DNA of 64,000 nucleotides, taken from NCBI RefSeq assembly GCF_003667565.1, contig NZ_RCUX01000002.1:186001-250000 (forward strand), written 5' to 3'. Source of the DNA: Mycetocola tolaasinivorans (GTDB lineage: Bacteria; Actinomycetota; Actinomycetes; Actinomycetales; Microbacteriaceae). The translations under genes and the position numbers were made by a program. Positions 24,569 to 33,023 of the stretch are shown piece after piece (the stretch's first letter is position 1; each line of letters starts with the position of its first letter). The notes below the pieces were generated by a model. That model did not search any database. It was not told where the DNA came from and was given only the letters and a program-made list of their open reading frames with translations.

Positions 24569-25525
24569 TCAGTCAGAAGTTGTACTTGTCTAGCGGGCTG
24601 CAAGCTCAGGAGAGCCCTACTGAAAAAAGCGTCGCATAGCTGGCGACGCCGTCGATGAAATTCTTCATAAACACCACCACCTTCCGAAATTCGTCTTCGT
24701 GAACAAGAGTCATCACCTCGATAAGGATCGAAACTGTTATTGCGCAGATGAACAAAACAACGCTTGCAGTAGAACTTCCGGGAGTAACCCCCCTCAACCT
24801 GCAGATCGTATTGAATTATATCGATTAGACGTCAGGGAGTCGTGCTGAATTTATGTCCACACCCCGCTTTCCCGCCATTTGAATTCACAATTCGTTGTCC
24901 GCTGAGCTGCTCCTAGCGAGTGATCCGAAATGTTGCTATTTAGGAATTTGTTCTCGGAGTGAGGCGGCAGATTTTCTAGTGTTGCTGGGTTGCCTAACTG
25001 AGTATTCAATCGATCATGCTCATTCCGCTCGAGATGGTCGAGTCTTGAGACTCGGCATACAGTGGTCAGAGATATCAGGGACCTCGTCAGATGCAGAAAC
25101 TACGCGCGCAGGAACAACCGTGCCTGGTAGGCCAATCAAGAATGCGCAACCGAATATTGTTGAGGGCGCAACGCCATTAGTTTGCCGGCTTACGTCTCGT
25201 AGCCATGATTCGAGAATACGGTTCGAGGCCTGCCCTATTGCTCCGAGCGCGCATTCTCGAAGATGAATGGTGGATTCGAGGCTAGAACCGTTTTTTGCAG
25301 AATCTCGTTCTGGACCGCGTTCTGCCATGCAGTTGAGTTTGAGCCTTCAGTTCCGACCGTTTTTCTGTACGATTCCCTGGACTCTTCAAAAACGATCGTC
25401 GGAAAGGCAGGGTTGTCCCGATCGTGAACCCAGCTGTTTCATTTGTATCGCCATGATGCAATCGAAAGATCTGTATATATCACGTTCTTGGAGCACCGAA
25501 TAGGCCAGAATCTTCGCCCGAAGCC
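24569..25525. other. Low-G+C segment with no convincing large gene
   Basis: About 957 bases between two near-identical terminator repeats, visibly richer in A+T than both flanks. Open frames of 100-123 codons on both strands near 24895-25328 show no recognisable motif, have poor start contexts and overlap each other, so they are not listed as genes. The only candidate is a small membrane peptide at 24606-24797. The segment may be the remnant of an inserted element. Confidence 0.6.
24606..24797 (-). CDS. Possible small single-pass membrane protein
   Basis: A 63-residue reading starting at TTG with a 20-residue hydrophobic stretch (ASVVLFICAITVSILIEVM) and a short charged tail. On the same strand a perfect TATAAT (complement of 24815-24820) lies 18 bases upstream, unusual for this genome and compatible with foreign DNA. 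No family is recognised. It could be a non-coding transcript instead. Confidence 0.25.
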   Translation of the reverse strand: MRGVTPGSSTASVVLFICAITVSILIEVMTLVHEDEFRKVVVFMKNFIDGVASYATLFSVGLS

Positions 25526-25595
25526 AGCACGAGAAGTTCGGTTGTGATGTTTGGGCGCAGCAAAAACCCCGCGGAACCGAGGTTCCGCGGGGTTT
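25526..25595 (-). terminator. phoU terminator and direct repeat copy 2 (70 bp)
   Basis: On the minus strand, 17 bases after the phoU stop, a 15-bp perfect stem (25564-25578 with 25581-25595) is followed by a run of T (AAAAA at 25562-25566 on the plus strand). It is therefore a classic intrinsic terminator for phoU. The whole 70-base block is repeated at 24500-24568. Confidence 0.88.
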
Positions 25596-25612
25596 GTTGG
25601 TGATCGTAAAGG

Positions 25613-26278
25613 CTAGAGCGCGTTGTCGTCTGCCTCGGGGGCCCAGTCGCCGGTGGCAAGGTACTGGACCTTCTTGGCGATCGAGACCGCGTGGTCGGCG
25701 AAGCGCTCGTGGTAGCGGGAGGCCAGGGTGGCGTCCACCGTTGCGGTGGCCTCACCCTTCCAGGAGTCTCCCAGAACCTTCTCGAACACGGCGACGTGCA
25801 GGTCGTCGACGCGGTCGTCATCGGTAAGGATCTCCTCGGCGATGTCGACGTCCTGGTTGCGCAGCATCTCGGTGAGCTTGCGCGAGATCTCGACGTCCAG
25901 TCGGCCCATCTCGGCGAAGGTCGAGCGCAGGCCCTTGGGTACCGCGCGCTCCGGGAAGCGGTAGCGGGCGAGCTGAGCGATGTGCTCGGCCATGTCTCCC
26001 ATGCGCTCGAGCGAGGCGGAGATGCGCAGGGCCGAGACGACGGTGCGCAGGTCGCGGGCGACCGGCTGCTGGCGGGCAAGAATGTTGATGGCCAGTTCGT
26101 CCAGGGCGCGAGTCAGCACGTCGATTCGGGTGTCGTTCTCGATCACGCCCTCGGCGATGGCAACATCCGACTCGTTGAAGGCGCGCACGGCGTTTTCAAT
26201 CGAGATCGTCACGAGCTCGGAGATGGCGATCAGGCGATCCTGAACCTCTCGTAGCTCCTGCTGGAATACCTGACGCAT
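25613..26278 (-). CDS. phoU: Phosphate signalling protein PhoU
   Basis: A 221-residue all-helical protein with two PhoU three-helix repeats. It contains the metal-binding-type motifs DTRIDVLTRALDELAINILARQQPVARDLR and ASLERMGDMAEHIAQLA in the first repeat and DDDRVDDLHVAVF with YHERFADHAVSIAKKVQYLATG in the second. PhoU links phosphate transport to the SenX3/RegX3-type two-component system and suppresses the response when phosphate is ample. It is divergent from senX3-regX3, a common actinobacterial arrangement. Confidence 0.96.
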   Translation of the reverse strand: MRQVFQQELREVQDRLIAISELVTISIENAVRAFNESDVAIAEGVIENDTRIDVLTRALDELAINILARQQPVARDLRTVVSALRISASLERMGDMAEHIAQLARYRFPERAVPKGLRSTFAEMGRLDVEISRKLTEMLRNQDVDIAEEILTDDDRVDDLHVAVFEKVLGDSWKGEATATVDATLASRYHERFADHAVSIAKKVQYLATGDWAPEADDNAL

Positions 26279-26440
26279 GCTTCTCCTCGTGTGAACGGGT
26301 GTGTGGTGCGGGCCACAGGTTTGGGCAGCACCGCATTAGAATGCCTGGTCAAGGTTAACAGTTGGTGCCGATTCCGTAAACGCGACACTAAAACCCCTGG
26401 TTGGGATGGTTGACGTTGGGTGACCAGGGGTCTCGCACCC

Positions 26441-26446
26441 TAGTCT
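26441..26446 (+). promoter_or_regulatory. -10 element of the senX3-regX3 operon
   Basis: TAGTCT lies six bases before ATG 26453, the distance expected for a leaderless transcript starting at that ATG. The upstream segment has TTGGGT (26416-26421) as a weak -35 candidate at 19 bases. Confidence 0.45.
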
Positions 26447-26452
26447 ATGTGT

Positions 26453-27619
26453 ATGCCCTCAACCCTGTTGGTGACTTCCGCTCTTGTCCTCGGCCTCGTC
26501 CTTGGCGCAGGGTTTACGCTTCTATTCTTCGTAGCCGCGCAGCGGGGCCGCCGCGTCGCTGCCGTCGCGGCACCGCGGGTTCCCGAGGGCGTGTCGCAGG
26601 TTCTCGACGCGATCGAGAACGCGGGCGTTGTGGTCGATCCCTCCGGCAACGTGGTCAAGGCCTCGAATGCGGCGTTCACCCTGGGGCTCGTTCGTGACGG
26701 GCAGGTTACCCATGAGGAACTGAACGCCCTCGCCAGCGTTGTGCGCGATACCGGGCTGCCCACCACCCGTGAGTTTGCCCTGCGGCCGGAACAGTTTGGC
26801 GAGTTGGACCGCCACGTCCTCGCCCGCGGTGCCCGGCTCGGCACCCGCTACGTGCTGATCCTGGTGGAGGACCAGACCGAGCGCATGCGCCTCGACGAGG
26901 TGCGCCGCGACTTCATCGCGAACATCAGCCACGAACTGAAGACCCCGATCGGCGCGATCGCGCTGCTCGCTGACGCCCTCGATCCCGCCGCCGATGATCC
27001 CGCCCGCGTGCGCTCCTTCGCCGCGCGTCTGGACGTCGAGGCCGAACGCCTCACCAAGATCACCGCGGACATCATCAACCTCTCGCGGCTGCAGTCGGCC
27101 GAGGCGATCGGTAAGCCGGCGCTGGTCAACATGGCCGAGGTCGTGCGCGATGCCGTGGAGCAGAACCGCGTCGTGGCCGAATCCCACGGCGTGGAGGTTG
27201 TCTCACGGACGGTGCCGGACGCGATCGTGATCGGCGACAAGGCGCTGCTCGTGGTGGCTGTCCACAACCTCGTCAATAACGCGATCGCGTACTCCCCGGA
27301 TGCCACCCGCGTGGGTGTGGGGCTCGTGGCGCGCGACGGAATCATCGAGGTCTCCGTGACCGACCAGGGCCCCGGCATCGCCGAGGAGGAGCGCGAGCGC
27401 GTGTTCGAGCGCTTCTTCCGGGTGGATCAGGCGCGTTCGCGCACCACCGGCGGCTCGGGCCTCGGGCTCTCCATCGTGAAGCACACTGCCCAGAATCACG
27501 GCGGCGAGGTGCGCGTATGGTCGCGCGTGGGCCACGGATCCACATTCACCATCAGACTTCCCGAGGCCGCACCGGACGCTCGGGCACAGATCGAAACCAC
27601 ATCCCTGGAGGAAAAGTAA
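26453..27619 (+). CDS. senX3: Two-component sensor histidine kinase (SenX3/PhoR type)
   Basis: A 388-residue kinase: one N-terminal membrane helix (LLVTSALVLGLVLGAGFTLLFFVA), a PAS-like region (about 40-150), HisKA with the phospho-acceptor in FIANISHELKTPIGAIALLADAL, and HATPase_c with NLVNNAIAYSP (N box), DQGPGIAEEER (G1), RFFRVDQARSRTTGGSGLGLSIVKH (F/G2). Phosphate starvation sensing through PhoU is the known role. ATG 26453 is preferred to 26447 by promoter position; the two differ by two residues. The stop overlaps the regulator start by one base. Confidence 0.94.
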   Translation: MPSTLLVTSALVLGLVLGAGFTLLFFVAAQRGRRVAAVAAPRVPEGVSQVLDAIENAGVVVDPSGNVVKASNAAFTLGLVRDGQVTHEELNALASVVRDTGLPTTREFALRPEQFGELDRHVLARGARLGTRYVLILVEDQTERMRLDEVRRDFIANISHELKTPIGAIALLADALDPAADDPARVRSFAARLDVEAERLTKITADIINLSRLQSAEAIGKPALVNMAEVVRDAVEQNRVVAESHGVEVVSRTVPDAIVIGDKALLVVAVHNLVNNAIAYSPDATRVGVGLVARDGIIEVSVTDQGPGIAEEERERVFERFFRVDQARSRTTGGSGLGLSIVKHTAQNHGGEVRVWSRVGHGSTFTIRLPEAAPDARAQIETTSLEEK

Positions 27620-28305
27620 TGGCTCGCATCCTGGTTGTTGAGGACGAAGCATCGCTCAGCGAACCGCTCGTGTATCTGCTCGAGCGTGAGGGGCACACCG
27701 TGTCTCTCGCCGAGAATGGAACGGACGCCCTGGCGAAGTTCCACACCGATAACCCCGAGGCAATCCTGCTCGACCTCATGCTACCGGGAATCTCCGGCAC
27801 CGAGGTGTGCCGCCAGATTCGCCAGCTATCCACGGTGCCGATCATCATGGTGACCGCCAAGGACGACGAGGTTGACGTGGTGGTGGGTCTCGAGCTCGGC
27901 GCCGACGACTACGTCACCAAGCCCTATAAGAGCCGTGAGCTGCTCGCGCGCATCCGTGCGGTGCTGCGCCGCCGCGGTGAGGAGGAGGGCGATGATCTCG
28001 ACGACACCGTGCTGCGCGCCGGCAACGTCGTGATGGATCTCAACCGCCACACTGTCGAGGTAGACGGCAGTGCCGTGGCCATGCCGCTCAAGGAGTTTGA
28101 GCTGCTCGAAATGCTGATGCGCAACACTGGCCGGGTCCTCACCCGCGGTCAGCTCATCGACCGCGTGTGGGGCAGCGACTACTTCGGCGACACCAAGACC
28201 CTCGACGTGCACATCAAGCGCATCCGCTCGCGCATCGAGGCCGTACCCTCCGAGCCCAAGATGCTGCTGACCGTGCGCGGTCTCGGCTACCGCCTCGAGG
28301 GCTAG
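27619..28305 (+). CDS. regX3: Response regulator, OmpR/PhoB family (RegX3)
   Basis: A 228-residue regulator with a receiver domain (VVEDEASLSEPLVYLL; phospho-acceptor Asp in LLDLMLPG; MVTAKDDEVD; conserved Lys in YVTKPY) and a C-terminal OmpR-type winged helix (GRVLTRGQLIDRVWG ... LDVHIKRIRSRIE ... TVRGLGYRLEG). It activates phosphate-starvation genes. The ATG lies in TAATG with the kinase stop, and GGAGGAAAAG precedes it. Confidence 0.97.
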   Translation: MARILVVEDEASLSEPLVYLLEREGHTVSLAENGTDALAKFHTDNPEAILLDLMLPGISGTEVCRQIRQLSTVPIIMVTAKDDEVDVVVGLELGADDYVTKPYKSRELLARIRAVLRRRGEEEGDDLDDTVLRAGNVVMDLNRHTVEVDGSAVAMPLKEFELLEMLMRNTGRVLTRGQLIDRVWGSDYFGDTKTLDVHIKRIRSRIEAVPSEPKMLLTVRGLGYRLEG

Positions 28306-28321
28306 CAGAGCCCGCTCTTCC

Positions 28322-28354
28322 CATCGCCCGGCGGCCTCGTGCCTCCGGGCGATG
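28322..28354. terminator. Bidirectional terminator between regX3 and the GNAT gene
   Basis: CATCGCCCGG (28322-28331) pairs perfectly with CCGGGCGATG (28345-28354). It lies between convergent genes 17 bases after the regX3 stop. Confidence 0.8.
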
Positions 28355-28360
28355 CTGTGT

Positions 28361-28912
28361 TTAGCGCGGGTCTTCGGGCGCGGGGCGTCGCAGCCAGATC
28401 AGGCCGGCACGGGCGTCCCGGCTCGGAATCGTCTCAAATCCGAGGGTGCGATAGAGCGCGAGCGCCCCCTCCCGCCACTCCCACACCGAGAGCACGGCGG
28501 GGTCGGTGACCTCGGCGAGTGCCCGCTCGAGAAGTGCGCGACCGGTGCCGCCGCGAAACCGCGGGTCGACCCAGAGGCGCTTGATTTCGGTCTCCGTGCT
28601 CGCGTCCCCTGCCCCACGCTGGTGCAGGATCACGATCCCCACCGCGGCACCCGCCCTCTGTGCCAGCAGAATGCGGGCGTTCGCGAACGCGGCAGCGGGA
28701 TCGGTGACTTCCGGAAGATATTTTTGTGGCAGCCCGGTATCCGATCGGTGTTCGCGCGCGTCACCGATGCCGTGGGCGTGCTTTTCCCGCTCCGTCTGCT
28801 CCAGATAGGCGCGGAGAAGCGCGCCAATCGCCGATGTATCGCTGCCGTTTTCGGCGGCGAAGCGGATACTGATCGATTCGTTCAGGGGATCATGACTCCT
28901 TCGATAATGCAA
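28361..28912 (-). CDS. GNAT-family N-acetyltransferase
   Basis: A 183-residue reading of the GNAT fold: GAAVGIVILHQ (beta 4), IKRLWVDPRFRGGTGRALLERAL (acetyl-CoA-binding loop, R-x-x-G-x-G/A type) and ALALYRTLGFETIP at the C-terminus. The target is unknown; it acetylates an amine or antibiotic-like substrate. The start is unclear: the frame opens at TTG 28912, whereas AAGGAG is followed by an ATG that runs into TGA after three codons in another frame. One base fewer there would give a normal start. A recent frameshift or a non-ATG start are both possible. Confidence 0.8.
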   Translation of the reverse strand: MHYRRSHDPLNESISIRFAAENGSDTSAIGALLRAYLEQTEREKHAHGIGDAREHRSDTGLPQKYLPEVTDPAAAFANARILLAQRAGAAVGIVILHQRGAGDASTETEIKRLWVDPRFRGGTGRALLERALAEVTDPAVLSVWEWREGALALYRTLGFETIPSRDARAGLIWLRRPAPEDPR

Positions 28913-28971
28913 AAACCGGACCCCACCGGGCGAGAGCCGCGGTGTGATCCGGTTGAGCGTGTAACCGCCGG

Positions 28972-29475
28972 TTAGTTTCCGGTGGAGGGGGACACCGACG
29001 GAATCGGGGTCGGGGTCAGGGTCTTGTACTCCTGGAAGGCGAAGTCATCGGCGGAGTCGAGCACGGGCACGCGAGCCTCGGCACCGGTCTCGGTGCCGTA
29101 CTGGAAGACCGTGGCGGCGTCGGCACCGGCCGGGGTCGTGAAGCCGGGCAGGGTGATTCCGGGGTTGCCGTTAGCGCCGAAGGCGGTGGGGCCCGAGGCG
29201 GCGACCTCGACGGAAACGCGGCCGCCGGGGTACTCAACGGTGAGGGTCTGTGCGGAGTCGCCGGTGTTAACGACGGTCATTGCGAGGACGCCCTCCTTGC
29301 CCGGGAAGGAGATGACGAGGGCGTTGCGAACCTCGAGGGTGCCCACATTGGCCGATACGCCATCGCTGGCGTCATAGTGCTTCAGGGTGGCCTGCGGTGC
29401 GATGAGGTTGCAGCCGGCGGTGCCGACAAGAACGGTTGCCGCGAGTACGACAGAGCTGATGAGACGCGCCTTCAC
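28972..29475 (-). CDS. Putative lipoprotein of unknown function
   Basis: A 167-residue secreted lipoprotein: basic N-terminus, hydrophobic core (LISSVVLAATVLVG) and lipobox TAGC, then a beta-rich body with VRNALVISFPGKEGVLAMTVVNTGDSAQTLTVEYPGG and a Pro/Ser/Thr-rich tail. The fold resembles small extracytoplasmic copper-chaperone-like or DUF461-type lipoproteins, but no Met/His copper motif is visible, so no function is assigned. GTG 29475 is chosen because GGAGGACC lies about five bases upstream. It is divergent from carD. Confidence 0.75.
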   Translation of the reverse strand: MKARLISSVVLAATVLVGTAGCNLIAPQATLKHYDASDGVSANVGTLEVRNALVISFPGKEGVLAMTVVNTGDSAQTLTVEYPGGRVSVEVAASGPTAFGANGNPGITLPGFTTPAGADAATVFQYGTETGAEARVPVLDSADDFAFQEYKTLTPTPIPSVSPSTGN

Positions 29476-29543
29476 TGGTCCTCCAAGAACACGATGGGCG
29501 GTAAACACGCGGAATTGCGCGGTTACACGGATTGGACCGTACA

Positions 29544-29573
29544 AGTCTAGCGTGTGGCACAGGGTGTGTTGAA
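29544..29573 (-). promoter_or_regulatory. Promoter of the lipoprotein gene
   Basis: On the minus strand TTCAAC (complement of 29568-29573) and TAGACT (complement of 29544-29549) are separated by 18 bases, about 70 bases upstream of the GTG at 29475. Confidence 0.5.
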
Positions 29574-29635
29574 CGCGCAGATAATAACGCATCTTCACTG
29601 TGCTAAACTGAAAAACGCTGAAGGGACACCATTTC

Positions 29636-30118
29636 ATGATTTTTGAGGTTGGCGAGACCGTCGTTTACCCCCACCACGGGGCTGCTCTTATTACCGAGGT
29701 TAAGACTCGGATGATCAAGGGCGTCGAAAAAACCTATCTGAAGCTCCGGGTCACCCAGGGCGACCTCGTAATCGAGGTGCCGGCAGACAATGTCGACCTC
29801 GTTGGGGTACGAGATGTTATTGGCAAGGAGGGCCTCGAGCGCGTGTTCGAGGTGCTGCGTGCACCGTTTACCGAGGAGCCCACCAACTGGTCCCGTCGGT
29901 ACAAGGCAAACCTTGAGAAGCTCGCCTCGGGCGACGTCATTAAGGTGAGCGAGGTTGTTCGCGACCTCTGGCGTCGTGACCAGGACCGCGGCCTCTCCGC
30001 CGGTGAGAAGCGCATGCTGGCGAAGGCTCGCCAGATCCTGATCTCCGAGCTGGCCCTGGCCGAGAAGACCGACGAGGACAAGGCCTCGCTGGTTCTCGAC
30101 GAGGTACTGGCTTCCTAG
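29636..30118 (+). CDS. carD: CarD-family transcription regulator
   Basis: A 160-residue protein with an N-terminal RNA-polymerase-interacting Tudor-like domain ([20 protein letters not shown] ... [16 protein letters not shown]) and a C-terminal helical DNA-binding domain carrying the conserved Trp-containing [17 protein letters not shown]. CarD stabilises open complexes at rRNA and many other promoters in actinobacteria. AAGGG precedes ATG 29636 by about 10 bases. It is adjacent to ispDF as in many actinobacterial genomes. Confidence 0.97.
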   Translation: MIFEVGETVVYPHHGAALITEVKTRMIKGVEKTYLKLRVTQGDLVIEVPADNVDLVGVRDVIGKEGLERVFEVLRAPFTEEPTNWSRRYKANLEKLASGDVIKVSEVVRDLWRRDQDRGLSAGEKRMLAKARQILISELALAEKTDEDKASLVLDEVLAS

Positions 30119-30182
30119 AGGTATTGGCTTCTTAGGGTCTAGTTACCGAAGCCGCGGGGTACCCCCGGGTTTTACACTTCAT

Positions 30183-30214
30183 AACGGGCGGATGCTGATG
30201 CATCCGCCCGTTTT
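30183..30214 (+). terminator. carD terminator
   Basis: AACGGGCGGATGC (30183-30195) pairs with GCATCCGCCCGTT (30200-30212) around TGAT and runs into TTTT, a textbook intrinsic terminator 64 bases after the carD stop. Confidence 0.9.
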
Positions 30215-30250
30215 GTGTTTGTCTGGCGGCGCGACCTGTACGCTCGATAC

Positions 30251-31423
30251 ATGAGTGTGAACCCCGCCGTAGCCGTGATCGTTGTTGCCGCCGGAAGCGG
30301 CACCCGCCTGGGCGGGGACATCCCCAAGGCCTTCCGAGAACTCGCCGGTGCGCCGATTCTTGAGCACGCGCTGCGCGGCGTGTTTGGCATGCGTCGTGAG
30401 GCTCAGGTCGTGGTGGTGGCTCCCGAGGCCTTCCGCGGGGATGCCGAGCTGATCCTCGGTCACGTGGCCGGTGCCGCGAGCGAATACGCGTCCGTCGTCG
30501 TGGGCGGGGCGACGCGGCAGGCCTCCGTGGCCGCCGGAATCGCGACCCTCGCCGAGTCGGTCCGAATCGTCTTGGTGCACGACGCGGCCCGCGCGCTGAC
30601 CCCCTCGCGTCAGTTTGATGACGTGGTCGACTCGGTTGCGGCCGGCGGCCGGGGCATCGTGCCCGGCCTCGCGGTGGCGGACACCATCAAGCGCGTGGAT
30701 GGCGACGAGCGCATCGTCGAGACCGTGGATCGCGATGAACTGCGCGCGATGCAGACCCCGCAGGGTTTCCCGCGGCACGCCCTCGCCCAGGGCTATGCGG
30801 ATGCCGAGGAGGAGTACACCGACGATGCCGCGCTGTTTGCGGCTACCGGCGGTTCCGTCGCGGTGATTCCGGGCGATGCCCGCGCGTTCAAGATCACCAC
30901 CCCCTGGGATCTCAACCGTGCCGAGCAGCTGCTGCGCCCCGAGGGTGGGGAGCGCATCCGGGTGGGCGTCGGGGTGGACGTACACGCCTATGACGATCAC
31001 GCCGAGCTGTGGCTCGCGGGCCTGCACTGGCCGGGTGAGGCTGGGCTCGCCGGGCACTCGGATGGCGACGCCGTGGCCCACGCCATCACTGACGCCCTGC
31101 TCGGTGCCGCCGGGCTCGGCGACATCGGCACGATGTTTGGCACCGACGACCCCCGCTTCGCCCAGGCCCGCGGCGAGGTATTCCTCATTGCCACCCGGGA
31201 ACGCCTGATTCAGGCGGGATTCGCGATCGAGAACGTCTCGGTGCAGATCATCGGCAACACCCCGCGCTTCACCCCGCGCCGCACCGAGGCCGAGGCCACG
31301 CTGAGCGGCCTGCTGGGTGCCCCGGTGAGCCTCTCAGCCACCACGACCGACCGCCTGGGCTTCGCCGGCCGCGGTGAGGGGCTGACCGCGATCGCGACCG
31401 CCGCGCTGCGTCAGCGTCACTAG
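30251..31423 (+). CDS. ispDF: Bifunctional IspD/IspF (MEP isoprenoid pathway)
   Basis: A 390-residue fusion. IspD part (about 1-225): [20 protein letters not shown] nucleotide-binding loop, [14 protein letters not shown]-type [11 protein letters not shown] and TDDAALF; it couples CTP with MEP to CDP-ME. IspF part (about 232-390): [40 protein letters not shown] zinc and cyclase motifs, then [16 protein letters not shown]; it makes 2-C-methyl-erythritol 2,4-cyclodiphosphate. The two proteins act two steps apart. TACGCT (30239-30244) six bases before ATG 30251 suggests a leaderless mRNA. Confidence 0.96.
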   Translation: MSVNPAVAVIVVAAGSGTRLGGDIPKAFRELAGAPILEHALRGVFGMRREAQVVVVAPEAFRGDAELILGHVAGAASEYASVVVGGATRQASVAAGIATLAESVRIVLVHDAARALTPSRQFDDVVDSVAAGGRGIVPGLAVADTIKRVDGDERIVETVDRDELRAMQTPQGFPRHALAQGYADAEEEYTDDAALFAATGGSVAVIPGDARAFKITTPWDLNRAEQLLRPEGGERIRVGVGVDVHAYDDHAELWLAGLHWPGEAGLAGHSDGDAVAHAITDALLGAAGLGDIGTMFGTDDPRFAQARGEVFLIATRERLIQAGFAIENVSVQIIGNTPRFTPRRTEAEATLSGLLGAPVSLSATTTDRLGFAGRGEGLTAIATAALRQRH

Positions 31424-31442
31424 ACCCCTCGAATAACAAAAA

Positions 31443-31470
31443 TGCCGGGCCCCGTGGGGCCCGGCACTTT
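31443..31470. terminator. Bidirectional terminator after ispDF
   Basis: TGCCGGGCCCC (31443-31453) and GGGGCCCGGCA (31456-31466) form an 11-bp stem; T-runs flank it on either strand (AAAAA before it, TTTT after it). It serves ispDF and the convergent DUF981 gene. Confidence 0.88.
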
Positions 31471-31482
31471 TGTGGGTAAAAC

Positions 31483-32211
31483 CTAACCCATCGTGTTGAC
31501 GATGAGGCCGATGTGGGTGAAGAAGTTCATCGCGCCGAAGAGCACAAACGCGATACCGGCGAGACCCCAGACGATGCCCACGATCTTCTCAACGACGCTC
31601 GGCACGGTCGTGGTGGAGAAGGTCTTGAGGGCGAACGGGAAGAGCACGGCGCCGAGGCCGACCAGGGCGAACAGGCCGGACATGAAGATGGCCTCGACCA
31701 TGGGGTACTCGGCGAAGGCGCCGGAGATGGGCTCCTCCGGCGGTGCGGCGAACAGCTGGAAGATCACGCCGGCAAACGCGATGCCGAACAGAGCGAGGCC
31801 GAGACCCACGATGAAGATGCCGAGCGGGCGCGACACCTTGGCCACGTAGGCGGCGGGGTCCGCGGCGTCGCGGATCGCGGTGCCGCGCTTCCAGAGGAAC
31901 AGCGAGGCGGCGAGCAGCAGTACGCCGAGGCCGAGGCTCGTCTCGCCGAAGATGATGTTGTCGAAGGGGAAGTACTTCGCAAACGGCCAGGTGAGGGTCA
32001 TGTGCATGCCGGTGGCGGTGAGGATGAAGCCGAGCACGCCGGCGGAGAGCGCCCAGCCCTCGGCGACGAACGCCTCGTTCTTCTTGCGCAGCTCGCGGGC
32101 GAGCAGCACGAGCAGCAGGAGCCCGGCACCGGCGGCGATCGACATGATCGTGTTGTAGGTGGGCATCTGGGTCCAGTCAATGACCAGGCCCTGGGTTTTG
32201 AGGAGGGGCAT
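31483..32211 (-). CDS. DUF981-like membrane protein
   Basis: A 242-residue hydrophobic protein with six or seven membrane segments, starting with a short polar stretch (MPTYNTIMS within the first 25 residues), then LLLLVLLARELRK and repeated Ala/Leu/Gly-rich helices. It resembles the DUF981 family of actinobacterial membrane proteins; function unknown. ATG 32211 is used because AGAAAGG lies six bases upstream; ATG 32229 would add six residues. The divergent TetR gene is its probable regulator. Confidence 0.75.
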   Translation of the reverse strand: MPLLKTQGLVIDWTQMPTYNTIMSIAAGAGLLLLVLLARELRKKNEAFVAEGWALSAGVLGFILTATGMHMTLTWPFAKYFPFDNIIFGETSLGLGVLLLAASLFLWKRGTAIRDAADPAAYVAKVSRPLGIFIVGLGLALFGIAFAGVIFQLFAAPPEEPISGAFAEYPMVEAIFMSGLFALVGLGAVLFPFALKTFSTTTVPSVVEKIVGIVWGLAGIAFVLFGAMNFFTHIGLIVNTMG

Positions 32212-32230
32212 GATTGCCTTTCTATGCATG

Positions 32231-32273
32231 TGTATATGCTGTGTATACGGAAGTATAGACCCGGTAATCCGGG
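32231..32273. promoter_or_regulatory. DUF981/tetR divergent control region
   Basis: Three GTATA repeats begin at 32232, 32243 and 32253 (10-11-base spacing). TATACT on the minus strand (complement of 32252-32257) is a good -10 for the DUF981 gene, and CCCGGTAATCCGGG (32260-32273), a palindrome with 5-bp arms, sits in its spacer as a candidate TetR operator. On the other strand TAGCCT (32296-32301) lies six bases before the tetR ATG. Confidence 0.5.
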
Positions 32274-32307
32274 ATGCCTATACCCACGAAGCGGGTAGCC
32301 TGAGAGG

Positions 32308-32922
32308 ATGACAACCCCGACCACGCAGGAGCGTCGCGAGCAGATGATTGCAGCGGCCGCGACGCTGCTGATCGCCGAGGGGCCGCGGGCGATCACGCAC
32401 CGCAGGGTGGCCGAGACCGCGGGGATTCCGGCCGGGTCCGCCAACTACCTGTTCCCTACTCGGCGTGAGCTGTACGCCGCGGCGGTTACCTCCGCCGAGG
32501 GCGTGCGCACCGCGGCCGCGACGGCCGTGGCGCAGGCCCTGCCCCGCGTCGATCGGGGGCCCGAGGACACCGCGCTCCTGCTACTTGAAACCTGGTATGC
32601 CCCGCACACCGATCCGGATCTCGTGCGCATCCGGCTCCAGCCGATGCTGGAGGCCGGCGCCGATCCCGAGCTGCGCGAGATCATGACCGCCTCGCGGCCG
32701 AGCCTGCTCGCCGCCCTCGACACCGTGCTGGATCGCTCGGGCTTCGGCGGTGCCGGCGAAACCGAGCTGATCGCGCAGATGCTCGATGCGAGCCTGCTGT
32801 ACGCGGTGGGCACCGGGGCCGCGGATCCCCGCGCGCAGGCGGCGGCCCAGGTTGCGCGCCTCCTCGTTCTCCTGCGCCGTGCCTCCCGCGATGCCGGGAG
32901 CGCGACCGAAAACATCCGGTAA
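32308..32922 (+). CDS. TetR-family regulator
   Basis: A 204-residue regulator with an N-terminal TetR helix-turn-helix (QMIAAAATLLIAEGPRAITHRRVAETAGIPAGSANYLFPTRRELY) and an all-helical ligand domain. TetR proteins usually repress a neighbouring divergent gene, here the DUF981 membrane protein. The ATG directly follows TAGCCT by six bases, suggesting a leaderless message. Ligand unknown. Confidence 0.92.
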   Translation: MTTPTTQERREQMIAAAATLLIAEGPRAITHRRVAETAGIPAGSANYLFPTRRELYAAAVTSAEGVRTAAATAVAQALPRVDRGPEDTALLLLETWYAPHTDPDLVRIRLQPMLEAGADPELREIMTASRPSLLAALDTVLDRSGFGGAGETELIAQMLDASLLYAVGTGAADPRAQAAAQVARLLVLLRRASRDAGSATENIR

Positions 32923-33023
32923 ACGCGGTTTTTGGCAAAAAATAGGGGCTAACGAGCCGATTTCTCGTGTCACACACCGGGCGCGGCGCGCCGTGAGGGC
33001 CCGTCCCGAGTATTCTTAGAGGC

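Noticed and set aside
24895-25328. Overlapping frames of 123 (+) and 102 (-) codons in the low-G+C segment
   Set aside because: No motifs, no convincing ribosome-binding sites, and they overlap on opposite strands; kept only as part of the segment description.
26409-26430. PHO-box-like direct repeats (GTTGACGTTGG and GGTGACCAGGG) before senX3
   Set aside because: The two units match an actinobacterial PhoP-type consensus only in part and their spacing is 10, not 11, bases; too weak to annotate.
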